Assembly (NCBI GenBank): GCA_964607915.1
Contig: CAZSMU010000006.1
Location: forward strand, 1 to 56,735
Source: JADJPL01 sp964607915
GTDB taxonomy: Bacteria > Bacteroidota > Bacteroidia > Chitinophagales > Saprospiraceae
Length of the DNA: 56,735 nucleotides
Direction of reading: 5' to 3'
The translations under genes were made by a program, and so were the position numbers. Below the pieces are notes generated by a model, which saw only the letters and a program-made list of their open reading frames with translations, ran no database searches and was not told the DNA's origin. Of the stretch, positions 32,831-41,523 are shown piece by piece; position 1 is the first letter of the stretch, and every line of letters begins with the position of its first letter.

Positions 32831-34135
32831 TTGAGCGTTCCACAACTATTGCTGTACTACCTGTTGAAGGTGATTTCCCGGGTACTTCTCTTGTTTTTCT
32901 ATCCCCGCACCCTTCTCAAGGGCAGGGAGTTCTTAACACTCCGGCATCCCACGCTTGTGGTGAGTAACCATCCAAATACACTGATTGATGTATTAAACGC
33001 AGCGGGGCGGGTGAGTGAGCCTTTATTCATGTTGGCCAATGCAGGGCTGTTTCGTTCTAAGCCCGTCGCGCGACTCCTGTCTTTTTTATTCAGTATCCCC
33101 GTTGAGCGGCCCCAGGATGTGAATGGGAGGCCAATCAACAACGACGGCTCTTTTGAGCGGTGTTTCTATCATCTGAGGAAAGGGGACCATCTTTTTATAG
33201 CACCGGAAGGCGGCAGTGAAACGGAGCGTCGTCTGCGTCCCCTTCGAAGTGGCACGGCCCGGATTGCGCTGGGAGCGGAAGCCTCGGCCGGTTTCACCCT
33301 GGGAGTGCGCATACTTCCTATAGGGTTTACCTATCAGGAGCCGGGGCGCTGTGGCAGTGCCCTGGCGGTTGAAGTAGGGAGCCCTGTGGTAGTCAAAGAC
33401 TGGGAAAACCAGTACCGGGCCGACCCCCGCAAAGCGTACCGCGAGTTGACGCAACACCTGGAAACGCAGATGCGGAACCTGCTGACGGATGCTGAGGACA
33501 GCTCTATGGATGCGCTTCTCGCGGTATTGGAAAAAATACAGCACTCCGGAAAACTACCTTCTGTGCAAGATGAATTCGAACATTCCCGAACCTTGTTGGA
33601 GCGTCTGAAGGCCTATAAAAGAGCTCATCCGGACGGCTATGCGCATTTGGAAGAGCGCGCTCGTGCCTATGGGTCCGAGTTGAACCGATATGGGTTGGAA
33701 GAAGCAGGTATGGGAGAAAAAGACGGCCATTGGGCGGGTCTGTACCTGGCTTCGCTATACTGGTTTATTCCCTGGTTTTTTGCCTACAGCATGTATGTCG
33801 TACCCGTACTATGGATACGAAGCCTACCGGGAAAACTTGGTGCCGATCGCAGTTACGATGCTACGGTCAAATGGGCGGGTGCTTTGCTGCTGCTACCCGT
33901 TTGGGTATCTATTGTACTCGCAGGGGTTTTCTTTTTTGCCGGAGCTGCTTTGACATTTGCCGCCGCGCTTTGCATGTTGTCGGGCGCGATGGTATATGCT
34001 CTGTTGTTGCCCCGGCAGCGGGTGCTTGCAGCACGGGTTCGGGGCCGCAAGTGTAGGGCAAAACAGCCGGGGGATTGGAAGCGCTTACAGGAGATGCGGG
34101 AAGGGATTTCTCAGCAATGGTCTGCTGTGGCATGA
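32831..34135 (+). CDS. PlsC-like glycerolipid acyltransferase
   Basis: A 434-residue membrane acyltransferase of the 1-acylglycerol-3-phosphate acyltransferase superfamily. The catalytic block is SNHPNTLID with His47 and Asp53, five residues apart rather than the usual four; the glycerol-phosphate block is FIAPEGGSE near 121. Two or three membrane helices near 310-385 and a basic tail follow the soluble domain. No ATG lies before the catalytic block, so translation probably starts at TTG 32831, 3 bp after the lpxK stop. The next gene overlaps by 4 bp, so lpxK, this gene and the GT2 are likely one operon. Confidence 0.82.
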   Translation: MSVPQLLLYYLLKVISRVLLLFFYPRTLLKGREFLTLRHPTLVVSNHPNTLIDVLNAAGRVSEPLFMLANAGLFRSKPVARLLSFLFSIPVERPQDVNGRPINNDGSFERCFYHLRKGDHLFIAPEGGSETERRLRPLRSGTARIALGAEASAGFTLGVRILPIGFTYQEPGRCGSALAVEVGSPVVVKDWENQYRADPRKAYRELTQHLETQMRNLLTDAEDSSMDALLAVLEKIQHSGKLPSVQDEFEHSRTLLERLKAYKRAHPDGYAHLEERARAYGSELNRYGLEEAGMGEKDGHWAGLYLASLYWFIPWFFAYSMYVVPVLWIRSLPGKLGADRSYDATVKWAGALLLLPVWVSIVLAGVFFFAGAALTFAAALCMLSGAMVYALLLPRQRVLAARVRGRKCRAKQPGDWKRLQEMREGISQQWSAVA

Positions 34136-35346
34136 CGATCGGATGGGGGATAGCAATATTGGCTGTTGTAGCTACTGGGATACAGCTGGGCTATTGGCTG
34201 GTCCTTTTTTCAAAACTGGCATTTTATGGCAGGCGGCAAGAAATTTTGGGCCGTTTTCTGTCCTGCCTGCCCGGTGGGAAAGCCGCTGCGCTGCAGCCAG
34301 GAACCACTGGTGAAATCATTTTACAAAAAACAAACGAGGGGAAAACGGTCGTGGAGGCGGAGCCCGCCGTGTCGGTCGTACTTTGCGTGCGCGATGAGGA
34401 GAAAAATATATCAGAAAATTTGCCCCATATCCTAAATCAAACGTACCGTTTGTTTGAAGTAGTGGTCGTAAACGATAATTCTACGGATGATACGTGGGTT
34501 AGGTTATTGGATTTTAAAAAAAAATATTCCAATTTAACGGTCTTAAACGTACCCTTTGCCACCCCCCCGGGCAAGAAGGCAGCGCTTTCCATGGGCATAC
34601 GGCATGCCCGGTATGATATCGTCCTGTTGACAGACGCCGATTGTGTTCCTGCCAGTCCTTACTGGATTCAAAGGATGCAGGCGGCCATGGGTTCGGGAAA
34701 AGAAATCGTGCTCGGGTTCAGCCCATATCTAAGGGGAAGGGGTTTCCTAAACGTTTGGATTTGCTTTGAGGCGGTTTATACTGCGGTGCAGTATCTTTCG
34801 TTTGCCCTGTCTGGCATTCCGTACATGGGTGTCGGACGGAACCTGATGTACAAAAAGGATTTATTTTTTAAGTGCAATGGCTTTGAGTCGCACCTCGCGA
34901 TCGCTTCGGGGGACGATGACCTTTTTGTGAACAGGGCTGCGGGCGGAGATAATACAGCCGTTGTGGTACACCCTGAGGCATTTGTCTTTACCAGGCCAAA
35001 GCAGTCCTGGAAGAGCTACTACTACCAAAAAACGAGGCATTTTTCTACCGGTTCACATTACCGAAAGCGCGATCAGTTCTTATTGGCGTTGCTGGCGTTC
35101 AGCCAGTTCTTCCATTACGGTGCTGTATTTGCGTGGATGGTGGTTCCGGGGGAAAGGCTTTTGGCATTGGTCTTATTTTTTGTGCGGATGGCTGTAGTAG
35201 CCGGGTTGTACCATCACATCCTGAGACTATTAGGTGAGCGCAGGCTTTGGCCCTGGGTTCCCTTGTTGGATATGTTGCTCCCCTTGTACTATGTGCTTTT
35301 TGCACCTAACCTGTTTTTTGGAAAGCGCACCACATGGAGACAGTAG
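34132..35346 (+). CDS. Glycosyltransferase family 2, membrane-bound
   Basis: A 404-residue GT-A enzyme: one N-terminal helix (5-27), the catalytic domain (about 78-310) and two to three C-terminal helices (about 315-400). Catalytic residues: VVVNDNSTDDT (111-121), the metal motif TDADC (167-171), GDDDLFVN with the base Asp (260-267), and QKTRH (299-303), a variant of the processive QxxRW. Sugar donor unknown. The ATG at 34132 overlaps the acyltransferase stop (ATGA) and gives a natural membrane helix; earlier in-frame starts are inside that gene. The 3' end overlaps the sigma factor start by 13 bp. Confidence 0.9.
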   Translation: MTIGWGIAILAVVATGIQLGYWLVLFSKLAFYGRRQEILGRFLSCLPGGKAAALQPGTTGEIILQKTNEGKTVVEAEPAVSVVLCVRDEEKNISENLPHILNQTYRLFEVVVVNDNSTDDTWVRLLDFKKKYSNLTVLNVPFATPPGKKAALSMGIRHARYDIVLLTDADCVPASPYWIQRMQAAMGSGKEIVLGFSPYLRGRGFLNVWICFEAVYTAVQYLSFALSGIPYMGVGRNLMYKKDLFFKCNGFESHLAIASGDDDLFVNRAAGGDNTAVVVHPEAFVFTRPKQSWKSYYYQKTRHFSTGSHYRKRDQFLLALLAFSQFFHYGAVFAWMVVPGERLLALVLFFVRMAVVAGLYHHILRLLGERRLWPWVPLLDMLLPLYYVLFAPNLFFGKRTTWRQ

Positions 35347-36041
35347 AAAAAATAGAGAAAAAACGGAATCTGGGCGACATAGACCAGCAACTGGTAGCGG
35401 AAGCCCTTGAGGGAAACCAGTTGGCTTTCTCCGGTTTGATGGATCGGTACCACGCTTCTGTATCGAGGATGGTATCCCGAATGGTGCCCCACGCCACGGA
35501 TACGGAAGATTTGACTATGGAGGTTTTCGAGAAGGCATTTTACAATTTAGGATTGTATGTGCCAAATTTTGCATTTAGTACCTGGTTGTTTCGGATAGCT
35601 ATCAACCATTGCATAGACTATTTGCGCAAAAAGCGCATGCCTTATCTTCCCATTGACGCGTCGAACATCGCCATTGGCGGAAACGAAGCCATTATACATA
35701 CCCTGACTACCGCCAACCCCAGCCCGGAGGAATTATTCATCTGCCGGCAACGGGCAGAGCACTTGCAAAAACTCATGGGGCGCTTGAGCGCAAAGAACCG
35801 CAAGGTGCTGGAAATGCTTTACTACGAAGGGTTCTCGTATGAAGAAATAGCTCATAAGACCGGGACTCCCGTCGGCACCATCAAAGCGCAGTTGCACCGG
35901 GCGCGGGAAGCACTACTTTTGCTCATCGAAAAAAACCAGGATCTATCCCTGTATCCGGACTTTTTGCCCAGGCCTTGTGTCGAGCGCCTGGGGCATCGTC
36001 CCCGGGGTAGTAAACGTTGGATAGGCGAGGCGGTAGTCTGA
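35334..36041 (+). CDS. ECF-type RNA polymerase sigma factor
   Basis: A 235-residue sigma-70 family protein. Region 2 (about 24-98) contains DTEDLTMEVFEKAF and the promoter-melting FSTWLFRIAINHCIDYLRKK; region 4 (about 145-195) contains the helix-turn-helix SYEEIAHKTGTPVGTIKAQL. A tail of about 35 residues rich in Pro and Arg follows region 4, longer than usual. No anti-sigma gene is adjacent; its start lies inside the end of the GT2 gene, suggesting cotranscription with envelope genes. Confidence 0.93.
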   Translation: METVEKIEKKRNLGDIDQQLVAEALEGNQLAFSGLMDRYHASVSRMVSRMVPHATDTEDLTMEVFEKAFYNLGLYVPNFAFSTWLFRIAINHCIDYLRKKRMPYLPIDASNIAIGGNEAIIHTLTTANPSPEELFICRQRAEHLQKLMGRLSAKNRKVLEMLYYEGFSYEEIAHKTGTPVGTIKAQLHRAREALLLLIEKNQDLSLYPDFLPRPCVERLGHRPRGSKRWIGEAVV

Positions 36042-36106
36042 TTTCCCTCCGGGAGTTGTGTGAAAAGTTTCGTTACTGCCCCGGCATTATGCGTATGTCT
36101 GAGCAT

Positions 36107-36187
36107 TAGACTTGTTGCGCGGGGTCAGCGAGGAGGGAAAAAAGAGTCATTTTTTGTCCACACGAAGTCTTTTTGAGGGAGTATAGC
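36107..36187 (-). repeat. Palindromic intergenic element, exact half copy
   Basis: Starts TAGACTTGTTGCGCGGGG and follows the reversed right half of the long form as far as its centre (GGGAGTATAGC), where it stops. Directly after the break begins a promoter-like sequence for the aminotransferase. Confidence 0.82.
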
Positions 36188-36188
36188 G

Positions 36189-36218
36189 TTGCGAACAAGC
36201 AGATTTTTTTTACATTTA
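36189..36218 (+). promoter_or_regulatory. Putative promoter for the aminotransferase gene
   Basis: TTG at 36189-36191, exactly 19 bp, then TACATTTA at 36211-36218 (one mismatch from TAnnTTTG). It abuts the half copy of the palindromic element and lies 90 bp before the ATG. Confidence 0.45.
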
Positions 36219-36308
36219 GAGCGTGTTCGGGATGTTTTTTACTCAGGACAAAAAGACCCGGCGAGAACATCCAGAACAGGTGCTTAGCCTTGTAACAAGC
36301 CTGAACAA

Positions 36309-37457
36309 ATGGAATCAAACGTACAGAACCCGCAAGCATATTCGTCTTTTCGCCCGCCCGTCCGCCGCTTGATGGGACCTGGTCCTTCCGACATCCACCC
36401 GCGCGTGATGCATGCGTTGTCGCAGCCTACTATCGGGCACCTCGACCCAGAATTCATACGCCTCATGGACGAGGTCAAAGCCCTGACGCAGTATGCGTTC
36501 CAAACGCAGAACCAACTGACCATGGTGGTTTCAGCACCCGGTTCGGCAGGAATGGAAACGGCTTTCGTAAATCTGATAGAGCCGGGCGACAAAGTGATTG
36601 TCTGTCGGAATGGGGTGTTTGGAGGCAGAATGCTTGAGAACGTCCAGCGATGTGGAGGAGTAGCCGTTGTCCTGGACGATCCCTGGGGCCGCCCCGTGGA
36701 TCCCGACAAGGTCAAAGAAGCGTTGGAGGCCCATCCGGATGCCCGGGTCCTTGCTTTTGTACATGCAGAAACCTCTACCGGGGTACGTTCGGATGCGGAG
36801 ACCCTCAGCGGGCTTGCCAGGGAGAGGGGCTGTTACACCATAGCGGATACGGTGACCTCGCTGGCAGGCGTACCGGTATATACGGACGCCTGGGGCCTGG
36901 ATGCTGTGTATTCCGGTAGCCAGAAGTGTCTTTCCTGCGTGCCGGGGCTCTCTCCGGTGACGTTCAGTGCGCGGGCGGTAGATAAAATCCGGGGGCGGAA
37001 GACAAAAGTACAGAGCTGGTTCTTAGACCTCAATTTGGTCATGCAGTATTGGGGGGACGGACAGGCTCGGCGGAGTTATCACCATACTGCACCGGTCAAC
37101 GCATTGTATGCTATGCACGAGGCGCTTCTCATGCTGCAGGAGGAAGGTTTAGAACACTCCTGGAAGCGCCATGCGGAGCAGCACCGCCGCTTGAAAGTCG
37201 GACTCGAAGCCCTGGGGTTTTCTTTCTTGGTAGAAGAAAACTGGCGCCTACCGCAACTCAACGCGGTATTCCTGCCCGAATATGTGAGCGATGAGGCGCT
37301 ACTAAGGCGGCGTTTACTGGATGAGTTTAGCCTGGAAGTAGGAGCAGGCCTGGGCGACTTGAGCGGAAAGATATGGCGTATTGGCCTTATGGGACATACG
37401 GCGCATGCTGAAAATGTCGATTTTCTGCTGGAAGCGCTGAGCGAGTTATTGCACTAG
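36309..37457 (+). CDS. PLP-dependent alanine--glyoxylate aminotransferase family protein
   Basis: A 382-residue class V aminotransferase, also known as the serine--pyruvate aminotransferase family. PLP-binding residues visible: SAPGSAGMETA (75-85) for phosphate contact, Asp180 in TIADTVTS, and the Schiff-base Lys206 in SGSQKCLSC. The N-terminal MGPGPSDIHPRV and HHTAP (about 258) also match. It probably interconverts glyoxylate and glycine with alanine or serine as donor. The 3' end overlaps the convergent beta-helix protein by 12 bp. Confidence 0.94.
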   Translation: MESNVQNPQAYSSFRPPVRRLMGPGPSDIHPRVMHALSQPTIGHLDPEFIRLMDEVKALTQYAFQTQNQLTMVVSAPGSAGMETAFVNLIEPGDKVIVCRNGVFGGRMLENVQRCGGVAVVLDDPWGRPVDPDKVKEALEAHPDARVLAFVHAETSTGVRSDAETLSGLARERGCYTIADTVTSLAGVPVYTDAWGLDAVYSGSQKCLSCVPGLSPVTFSARAVDKIRGRKTKVQSWFLDLNLVMQYWGDGQARRSYHHTAPVNALYAMHEALLMLQEEGLEHSWKRHAEQHRRLKVGLEALGFSFLVEENWRLPQLNAVFLPEYVSDEALLRRRLLDEFSLEVGAGLGDLSGKIWRIGLMGHTAHAENVDFLLEALSELLH

Positions 37458-38120
37458 CATGGGATAGCATGCCCCATCACTTTTCAGGATATGTGCTGCC
37501 GGGATATATCCCCGGGCAGGTGTGAGGGGATAAACTCTGCTGCCCCGACCGACGACAGTACCCGGAAATACGACGGCGTTGCAGCCAATTTCTGCAAAAT
37601 CGCCCAACAATCCCCCTAATTTGTTCAGTCCGGTGGGGATTTGCACCCTTTCTGACAAGCGCACTACGATTTCATCCCCTGCGGCTTTGAAATTGGAAAG
37701 GATGGCACCTGCGCCCAGGTGCGCCTTGTATCCAAGGATGGAATCGCCTATATAGTTGAAATGCGGGGCTTGCGCAGCATCAAAAAGGATAGCATTTTTG
37801 ATTTCCGAAGCATTTCCGACGATGGCATCATCGCCTACCAACACACATTCCCGGATGAAGGCCCCGTGCCGGATTTGGCAGTTGCGGCCAATAATAGCGG
37901 GGCCCACAATTTGCGCGGTAGGGGCGATATCCGTCCCGCTACCGACCCAAATCCCCGGCTTGAGCTCCTTAAAATCAGGGGGGAGGGTGGGAACCAGAAC
38001 CTCCAGGATATGCCCCATGAGCGGCAGTATATCCCAGGGATAGCGGGCCTTTTCTAAAAAAGGAGCAGCGAGGGTGTGCCGGATATCAAACAGGCCACGC
38101 CAGGGTTCCGATTCAACCAT
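37446..38120 (-). CDS. Left-handed beta-helix (GlmU C-terminal-like) protein
   Basis: A 224-residue protein made mainly of hexapeptide repeats (IWVGSGTDIAPTAQIVGPAI and on, about 57-200), the trimeric left-handed beta-helix fold of acyltransferases and of the GlmU C-terminal domain. It lacks a nucleotidyltransferase domain. Bacteroidota carry similar proteins annotated as UDP-N-acetylglucosamine pyrophosphorylase-related, but the activity is not established here. The start lies 16 bp after the end of the Pit transporter gene on the same strand, suggesting cotranscription. Confidence 0.83.
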   Translation of the reverse strand: MVESEPWRGLFDIRHTLAAPFLEKARYPWDILPLMGHILEVLVPTLPPDFKELKPGIWVGSGTDIAPTAQIVGPAIIGRNCQIRHGAFIRECVLVGDDAIVGNASEIKNAILFDAAQAPHFNYIGDSILGYKAHLGAGAILSNFKAAGDEIVVRLSERVQIPTGLNKLGGLLGDFAEIGCNAVVFPGTVVGRGSRVYPLTPARGYIPAAHILKSDGACYPMLVQ

Positions 38121-38136
38121 AGTCCGAAGCGATAGG

Positions 38137-40413
38137 CTATTCGCCCGACATCAGCACCCAGGGGGAATCGGGGGTGTGTTGGGTTTCCAGGCGGTAATAC
38201 AATTTGACAAAGCGCGCAGCGACTGCTATCAAGTCCTTGGTCTCGAGGATGAGGCTGAAGAACAGGATGCTGTTTCGGGCGCTGTAGGAGGCAGTTTTGA
38301 TACCGGTCGTCTGCAATGCGAGCAGGTGTTCGATTTCTTTCAGTAGCTTTTTCTTATTGGCTTTAATGGAAGGGAAATCCGAAAAGTCGCGGGTGCGCAG
38401 CATATAGCTGCACAGGTTGAAGTATTCGGCCAGGCCTTTGGCGATTTGGTTGAGTTGTTCGTACTGTTCCTTTTCCAGGGGGGCGAGTACATCTTCCACG
38501 TGGTTGCGGGCGGTATCGGCAATCATGACGGCCGACTGTATGAAATCCTGCATGAGGTCGTACGTCAGAAGATAGGTACGGCTGCCTTCTGCAATCCCTT
38601 CCTCGATGCGTTTGATAGAGCCATAAAAGGCATAGCGGAACTCGTCGTTTTCCGTTTTTACCCGTTCCATAGCTGTAGAGACCTTGCGGAGCAGGCTTCT
38701 GTCTTCTAAAGAAAGACCGCGGATGGCCAGGTCGTAGGCGTCGCGTACAGCCTCCAGGTTATTGGCGATAGAGTGGGCAGTATCGTGGATGATTTCGAGG
38801 GCAGGGACGGATTCCGATTTGTGGATGGCGCTCAGGATTCGTTCCTTTTTCTCTTCCCGCTGCCTATGGATGACGAACGTGTAATAAAAGGACGCTACGA
38901 CAAAGGCTATCAACAGGCTGAAGCCGATCCAGCCGCCTTTCATCATGATAAATGCAAAGACGGCAGCGACACCAAAGGCAATGAATGCGGTCAAAAACCA
39001 GCCCACCATGACGCTGACCACGCCGGAAACCCGGAAGACGGCACTGTCCCTGCCCCAGGCCCGGTCTGACAGAGAGGAGCCCATCGCCACCATAAAGGTG
39101 ACATAGGTCGTGGACAAGGGAAGTTTGAGCGAAGTGGCAAATGCAATCAATATACTGGAAACGGTCAAATTGACCGATGCGCGTACCAGATCGAAGGCAG
39201 GGGCGTCTTTGGCATTCTGGAAGGCACCGCTTTCCGGGGTGACCTTGAAGCTATCTTCGATTTTTTCACGCCACTTATCCGGCAGAATCGAAGCTGCACC
39301 ATTCATACCCGCCGTGGACCGCACCAACCAGCGTGCAACCAGATTGGAGCTGAAGCGCTCCAACCCTTCGCTTTGGCGACCGAGGCTGACTTCCGTATCG
39401 GTCACCGTTCTGGCTTTTCGGGAAAACCACAGCGTAAGCACCATGATAATGCCCGCAGGTACCAGCATATACGTATTAGCTGGATAAGCTGCCGACAAGG
39501 ACTCCATCAGATAGCTATCCGCATTGGCCCCGCTGGCTGACCAGTCGAGAAAAGCTTCAAAGCCCGCAAGGGAAGGGCCGATGAAATTGACTAAGTCATT
39601 GCTTGCAAAGGCCATAGCCAGGGCAAACGTGCCGGCCAATACCACGAATTTGAGGATGTTGAACTTCGTAAAGGTGTTGATCAGGAAGGATAGGATGGAC
39701 CAAAAAATAAAGGCTCCCAACAATAACCAGCCCGTATTGGCCTCCATGGTTTCGAGAAAGGGCTTGCTGATGAAGGGGGCATCTTTCAACCCTTTGAACA
39801 ATAAAAAGTGGGTGATGCCTGCCAGGGAAATGCCAGACCAGACGACTCCAACCCCTTTAATGCGTTTTTTATAATCGAATGAAAAAAGTAAACGGGCCAC
39901 ATACTGCACGATGATACCCACCGTAAACGCTACCCCCACAGAGACAAATATCCCGGAAATAATGGTCAATGTGTTTTCAGAGTTGATATATTCGCCCATG
40001 CGCGCCAAGCCTTCTCCACTGCTCAATACTTTGATCAAAGCGACGGCAACGGATGCACCGAGGAGTTCAAATACGATGGAAACCGTGGTAGAGGTCGGTA
40101 GGCCGAACGTATTGAAAAAATCCAGCAGTACGACATCTGTAAACATGACGGCCATGAAGATGAACATGACCTCTGTAAAGGTGAAAAACTGTGGGTTGAA
40201 AATCCCCTTTCGCGCTACTTCCATCATTCCCCCTGCAAAAAGGGCTCCCATAAATATGCCAAAGGTAGCCACGATCATGATGGTGCGACGGCTGGCTGCC
40301 TTGGAGCCAATAGCCGAATTCAGGAAGTTGACGGCGTCATTAGCTACTCCAACCATGAGGTCGAGGGCCGCTAACGCAAAGAGAAGGATGACGAAAAAGA
40401 GGAAGATACTCAT
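38137..40413 (-). CDS. Inorganic phosphate transporter (Pit family) with C-terminal PhoU-like domain
   Basis: A 758-residue membrane protein. Two Pit signature repeats are visible: GVANDAVNFLNSAIGS and GLPTSTTVSIVFELLG in the first half, and LPLSTTYVTFMVAMGSSLSDRAWG in the second. About ten to twelve helices extend to about residue 535; the remaining 220 residues are soluble helical sequence of PhoU/DUF47 type that may gate or sense phosphate. Classical PitA is about 500 residues and has a separate PhoU-like partner, so this is a fused form, common in Bacteroidota. A palindromic element lies in its leader between promoter and start. Confidence 0.92.
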   Translation of the reverse strand: MSIFLFFVILLFALAALDLMVGVANDAVNFLNSAIGSKAASRRTIMIVATFGIFMGALFAGGMMEVARKGIFNPQFFTFTEVMFIFMAVMFTDVVLLDFFNTFGLPTSTTVSIVFELLGASVAVALIKVLSSGEGLARMGEYINSENTLTIISGIFVSVGVAFTVGIIVQYVARLLFSFDYKKRIKGVGVVWSGISLAGITHFLLFKGLKDAPFISKPFLETMEANTGWLLLGAFIFWSILSFLINTFTKFNILKFVVLAGTFALAMAFASNDLVNFIGPSLAGFEAFLDWSASGANADSYLMESLSAAYPANTYMLVPAGIIMVLTLWFSRKARTVTDTEVSLGRQSEGLERFSSNLVARWLVRSTAGMNGAASILPDKWREKIEDSFKVTPESGAFQNAKDAPAFDLVRASVNLTVSSILIAFATSLKLPLSTTYVTFMVAMGSSLSDRAWGRDSAVFRVSGVVSVMVGWFLTAFIAFGVAAVFAFIMMKGGWIGFSLLIAFVVASFYYTFVIHRQREEKKERILSAIHKSESVPALEIIHDTAHSIANNLEAVRDAYDLAIRGLSLEDRSLLRKVSTAMERVKTENDEFRYAFYGSIKRIEEGIAEGSRTYLLTYDLMQDFIQSAVMIADTARNHVEDVLAPLEKEQYEQLNQIAKGLAEYFNLCSYMLRTRDFSDFPSIKANKKKLLKEIEHLLALQTTGIKTASYSARNSILFFSLILETKDLIAVAARFVKLYYRLETQHTPDSPWVLMSGE

Positions 40414-40427
40414 AATCTTTTGAGCAT

Positions 40428-40493
40428 TAGACTTTTCACAAGAGGTCAGCGAGGAGAGAAAAAAGAACCTTTTGACCCCCCGCCACCAGTCTA
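40428..40493 (-). repeat. Palindromic intergenic element, short form
   Basis: 66 bp, left end TAGACTTTTCACAAGAGGTC, right end GACCCCCCGCCACCAGTCTA. It has only the outer arms (GTCAGCGAGGAGAGAAAAAAG and CCTTTTGACC). It would be transcribed in the Pit leader, 14 bp before the ATG. Confidence 0.82.
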
Positions 40494-40515
40494 TTGGTTA
40501 AGAGGGATTTTTGGC

Positions 40516-40523
40516 AAAATTAC
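40516..40523 (-). promoter_or_regulatory. Putative -7 box for the Pit transporter gene
   Basis: On the minus strand TAATTTTG matches TAnnTTTG. A proper upstream element at 19 bp is lacking, so the call is moderate. It implies a leader of about 95 nt that includes the palindromic element. Confidence 0.4.
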
Positions 40524-40555
40524 AAAGGCAATGTTAACTGTATGTTAAAGAAAGT

Positions 40556-41329
40556 ATGGAAATGAAAAAACAAGTCCAGGATTTTGAGCTTTTTATCCGC
40601 CCGGCTATTTTTTCTCCTTATTCCGGGGTCCTTGCGGCGGGAAGTACGCGCCTGGGAGGGGTTAGTAAGCCGCCATTTGCCAGTCTGAACCTGGGACTCT
40701 CTACAGATGACGACCCTCTCGCCATAGCTGAAAACAGGCGAAGGTTCTTTACTGCACTTGGCATCGAAGAAACGTGCACAGCCAGCGCCTACCAGGTACA
40801 CGGCGATGCGGTCTTACATGTGGAAGGACCGGGGCGCTGGGAGGGGTACGACGCACTGGTCACTGCCCGGACGGAGGTATATTTGTGCGTGACGGTGGCT
40901 GATTGTACGCCTATTTTGGTTTGGGACTCCCGTCAAGGCGTTGTGGCTGCTGTACATGCGGGGTGGCGAGGCACCAGTCTGGGCATTTTGTCTAAGACCC
41001 TGGAGGAGATGCACCACCGCTATGGTAGTGACCCTTCGGATTGTATAGCGTATATCGGAACCTGTATAGACGCCTGCGACTACGAGGTAGGAGCTGACGT
41101 AGCGGACAATTTCGAGCCGGAGTTTAAACGCTGGGACGAAGCCAGGCAGCGATTTTTACTGGACTTAAAAAAAGCGAATAAAGCTCAGTTGCTCCAGGCC
41201 GGCGTACTGGAGGCGCATATCGAGGTCTCCCCTTATTCCACGGTAAAAAACAACGACCGCTTCTTTTCCTATCGAAAAGAAGCCGGGCAAACGGGGCGGA
41301 TGCTCTACGTGATTGGGATAAAGCCATAG
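40556..41329 (+). CDS. pgeF: Peptidoglycan editing factor PgeF / YfiH family
   Basis: A 257-residue multicopper-oxidase-like family protein (YfiH, LACC1/FAMIN relatives) linked to removal of wrongly built UDP-MurNAc-peptides and to purine nucleoside cleavage. The zinc ligands are His82 (YQVHGD), Cys117 (VADCTP) and His134 (HAGWRGT). The C-terminal motif reads SPYSTVKNNDRFFSYRKEAG: Ser228 stands where most homologs have Cys in a C-T motif, while the zinc site is intact. The start at 40556 is preferred; a second ATG 6 bp downstream is also possible. Confidence 0.93.
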   Translation: MEMKKQVQDFELFIRPAIFSPYSGVLAAGSTRLGGVSKPPFASLNLGLSTDDDPLAIAENRRRFFTALGIEETCTASAYQVHGDAVLHVEGPGRWEGYDALVTARTEVYLCVTVADCTPILVWDSRQGVVAAVHAGWRGTSLGILSKTLEEMHHRYGSDPSDCIAYIGTCIDACDYEVGADVADNFEPEFKRWDEARQRFLLDLKKANKAQLLQAGVLEAHIEVSPYSTVKNNDRFFSYRKEAGQTGRMLYVIGIKP

Positions 41330-41365
41330 GATACCAGTCTATTTTCTGCTTTTGGGCTATTTTCG

Positions 41366-41397
41366 TTTGGTTTAAAGAATCCCAGCGCCTATCTTGG
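41366..41397 (+). promoter_or_regulatory. Putative promoter for the tricorn protease gene
   Basis: TTTG at 41366-41369, 20 bp, then TATCTTGG at 41390-41397 (one mismatch from TAnnTTTG). It gives a leader of about 120 nt before the chosen ATG. Confidence 0.45.
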
Positions 41398-41523
41398 GGA
41401 ACAAGGGTTGGGCAACACGTCGCGTCGTTACGCCGGGTGAAGCCAAACGCTCCTGCTGGGGGGAAGGGATGTTTATACAACCCCTCAGATATTAGGTGCT
41501 TTTTCTTTGATTTTGAAAAATCT

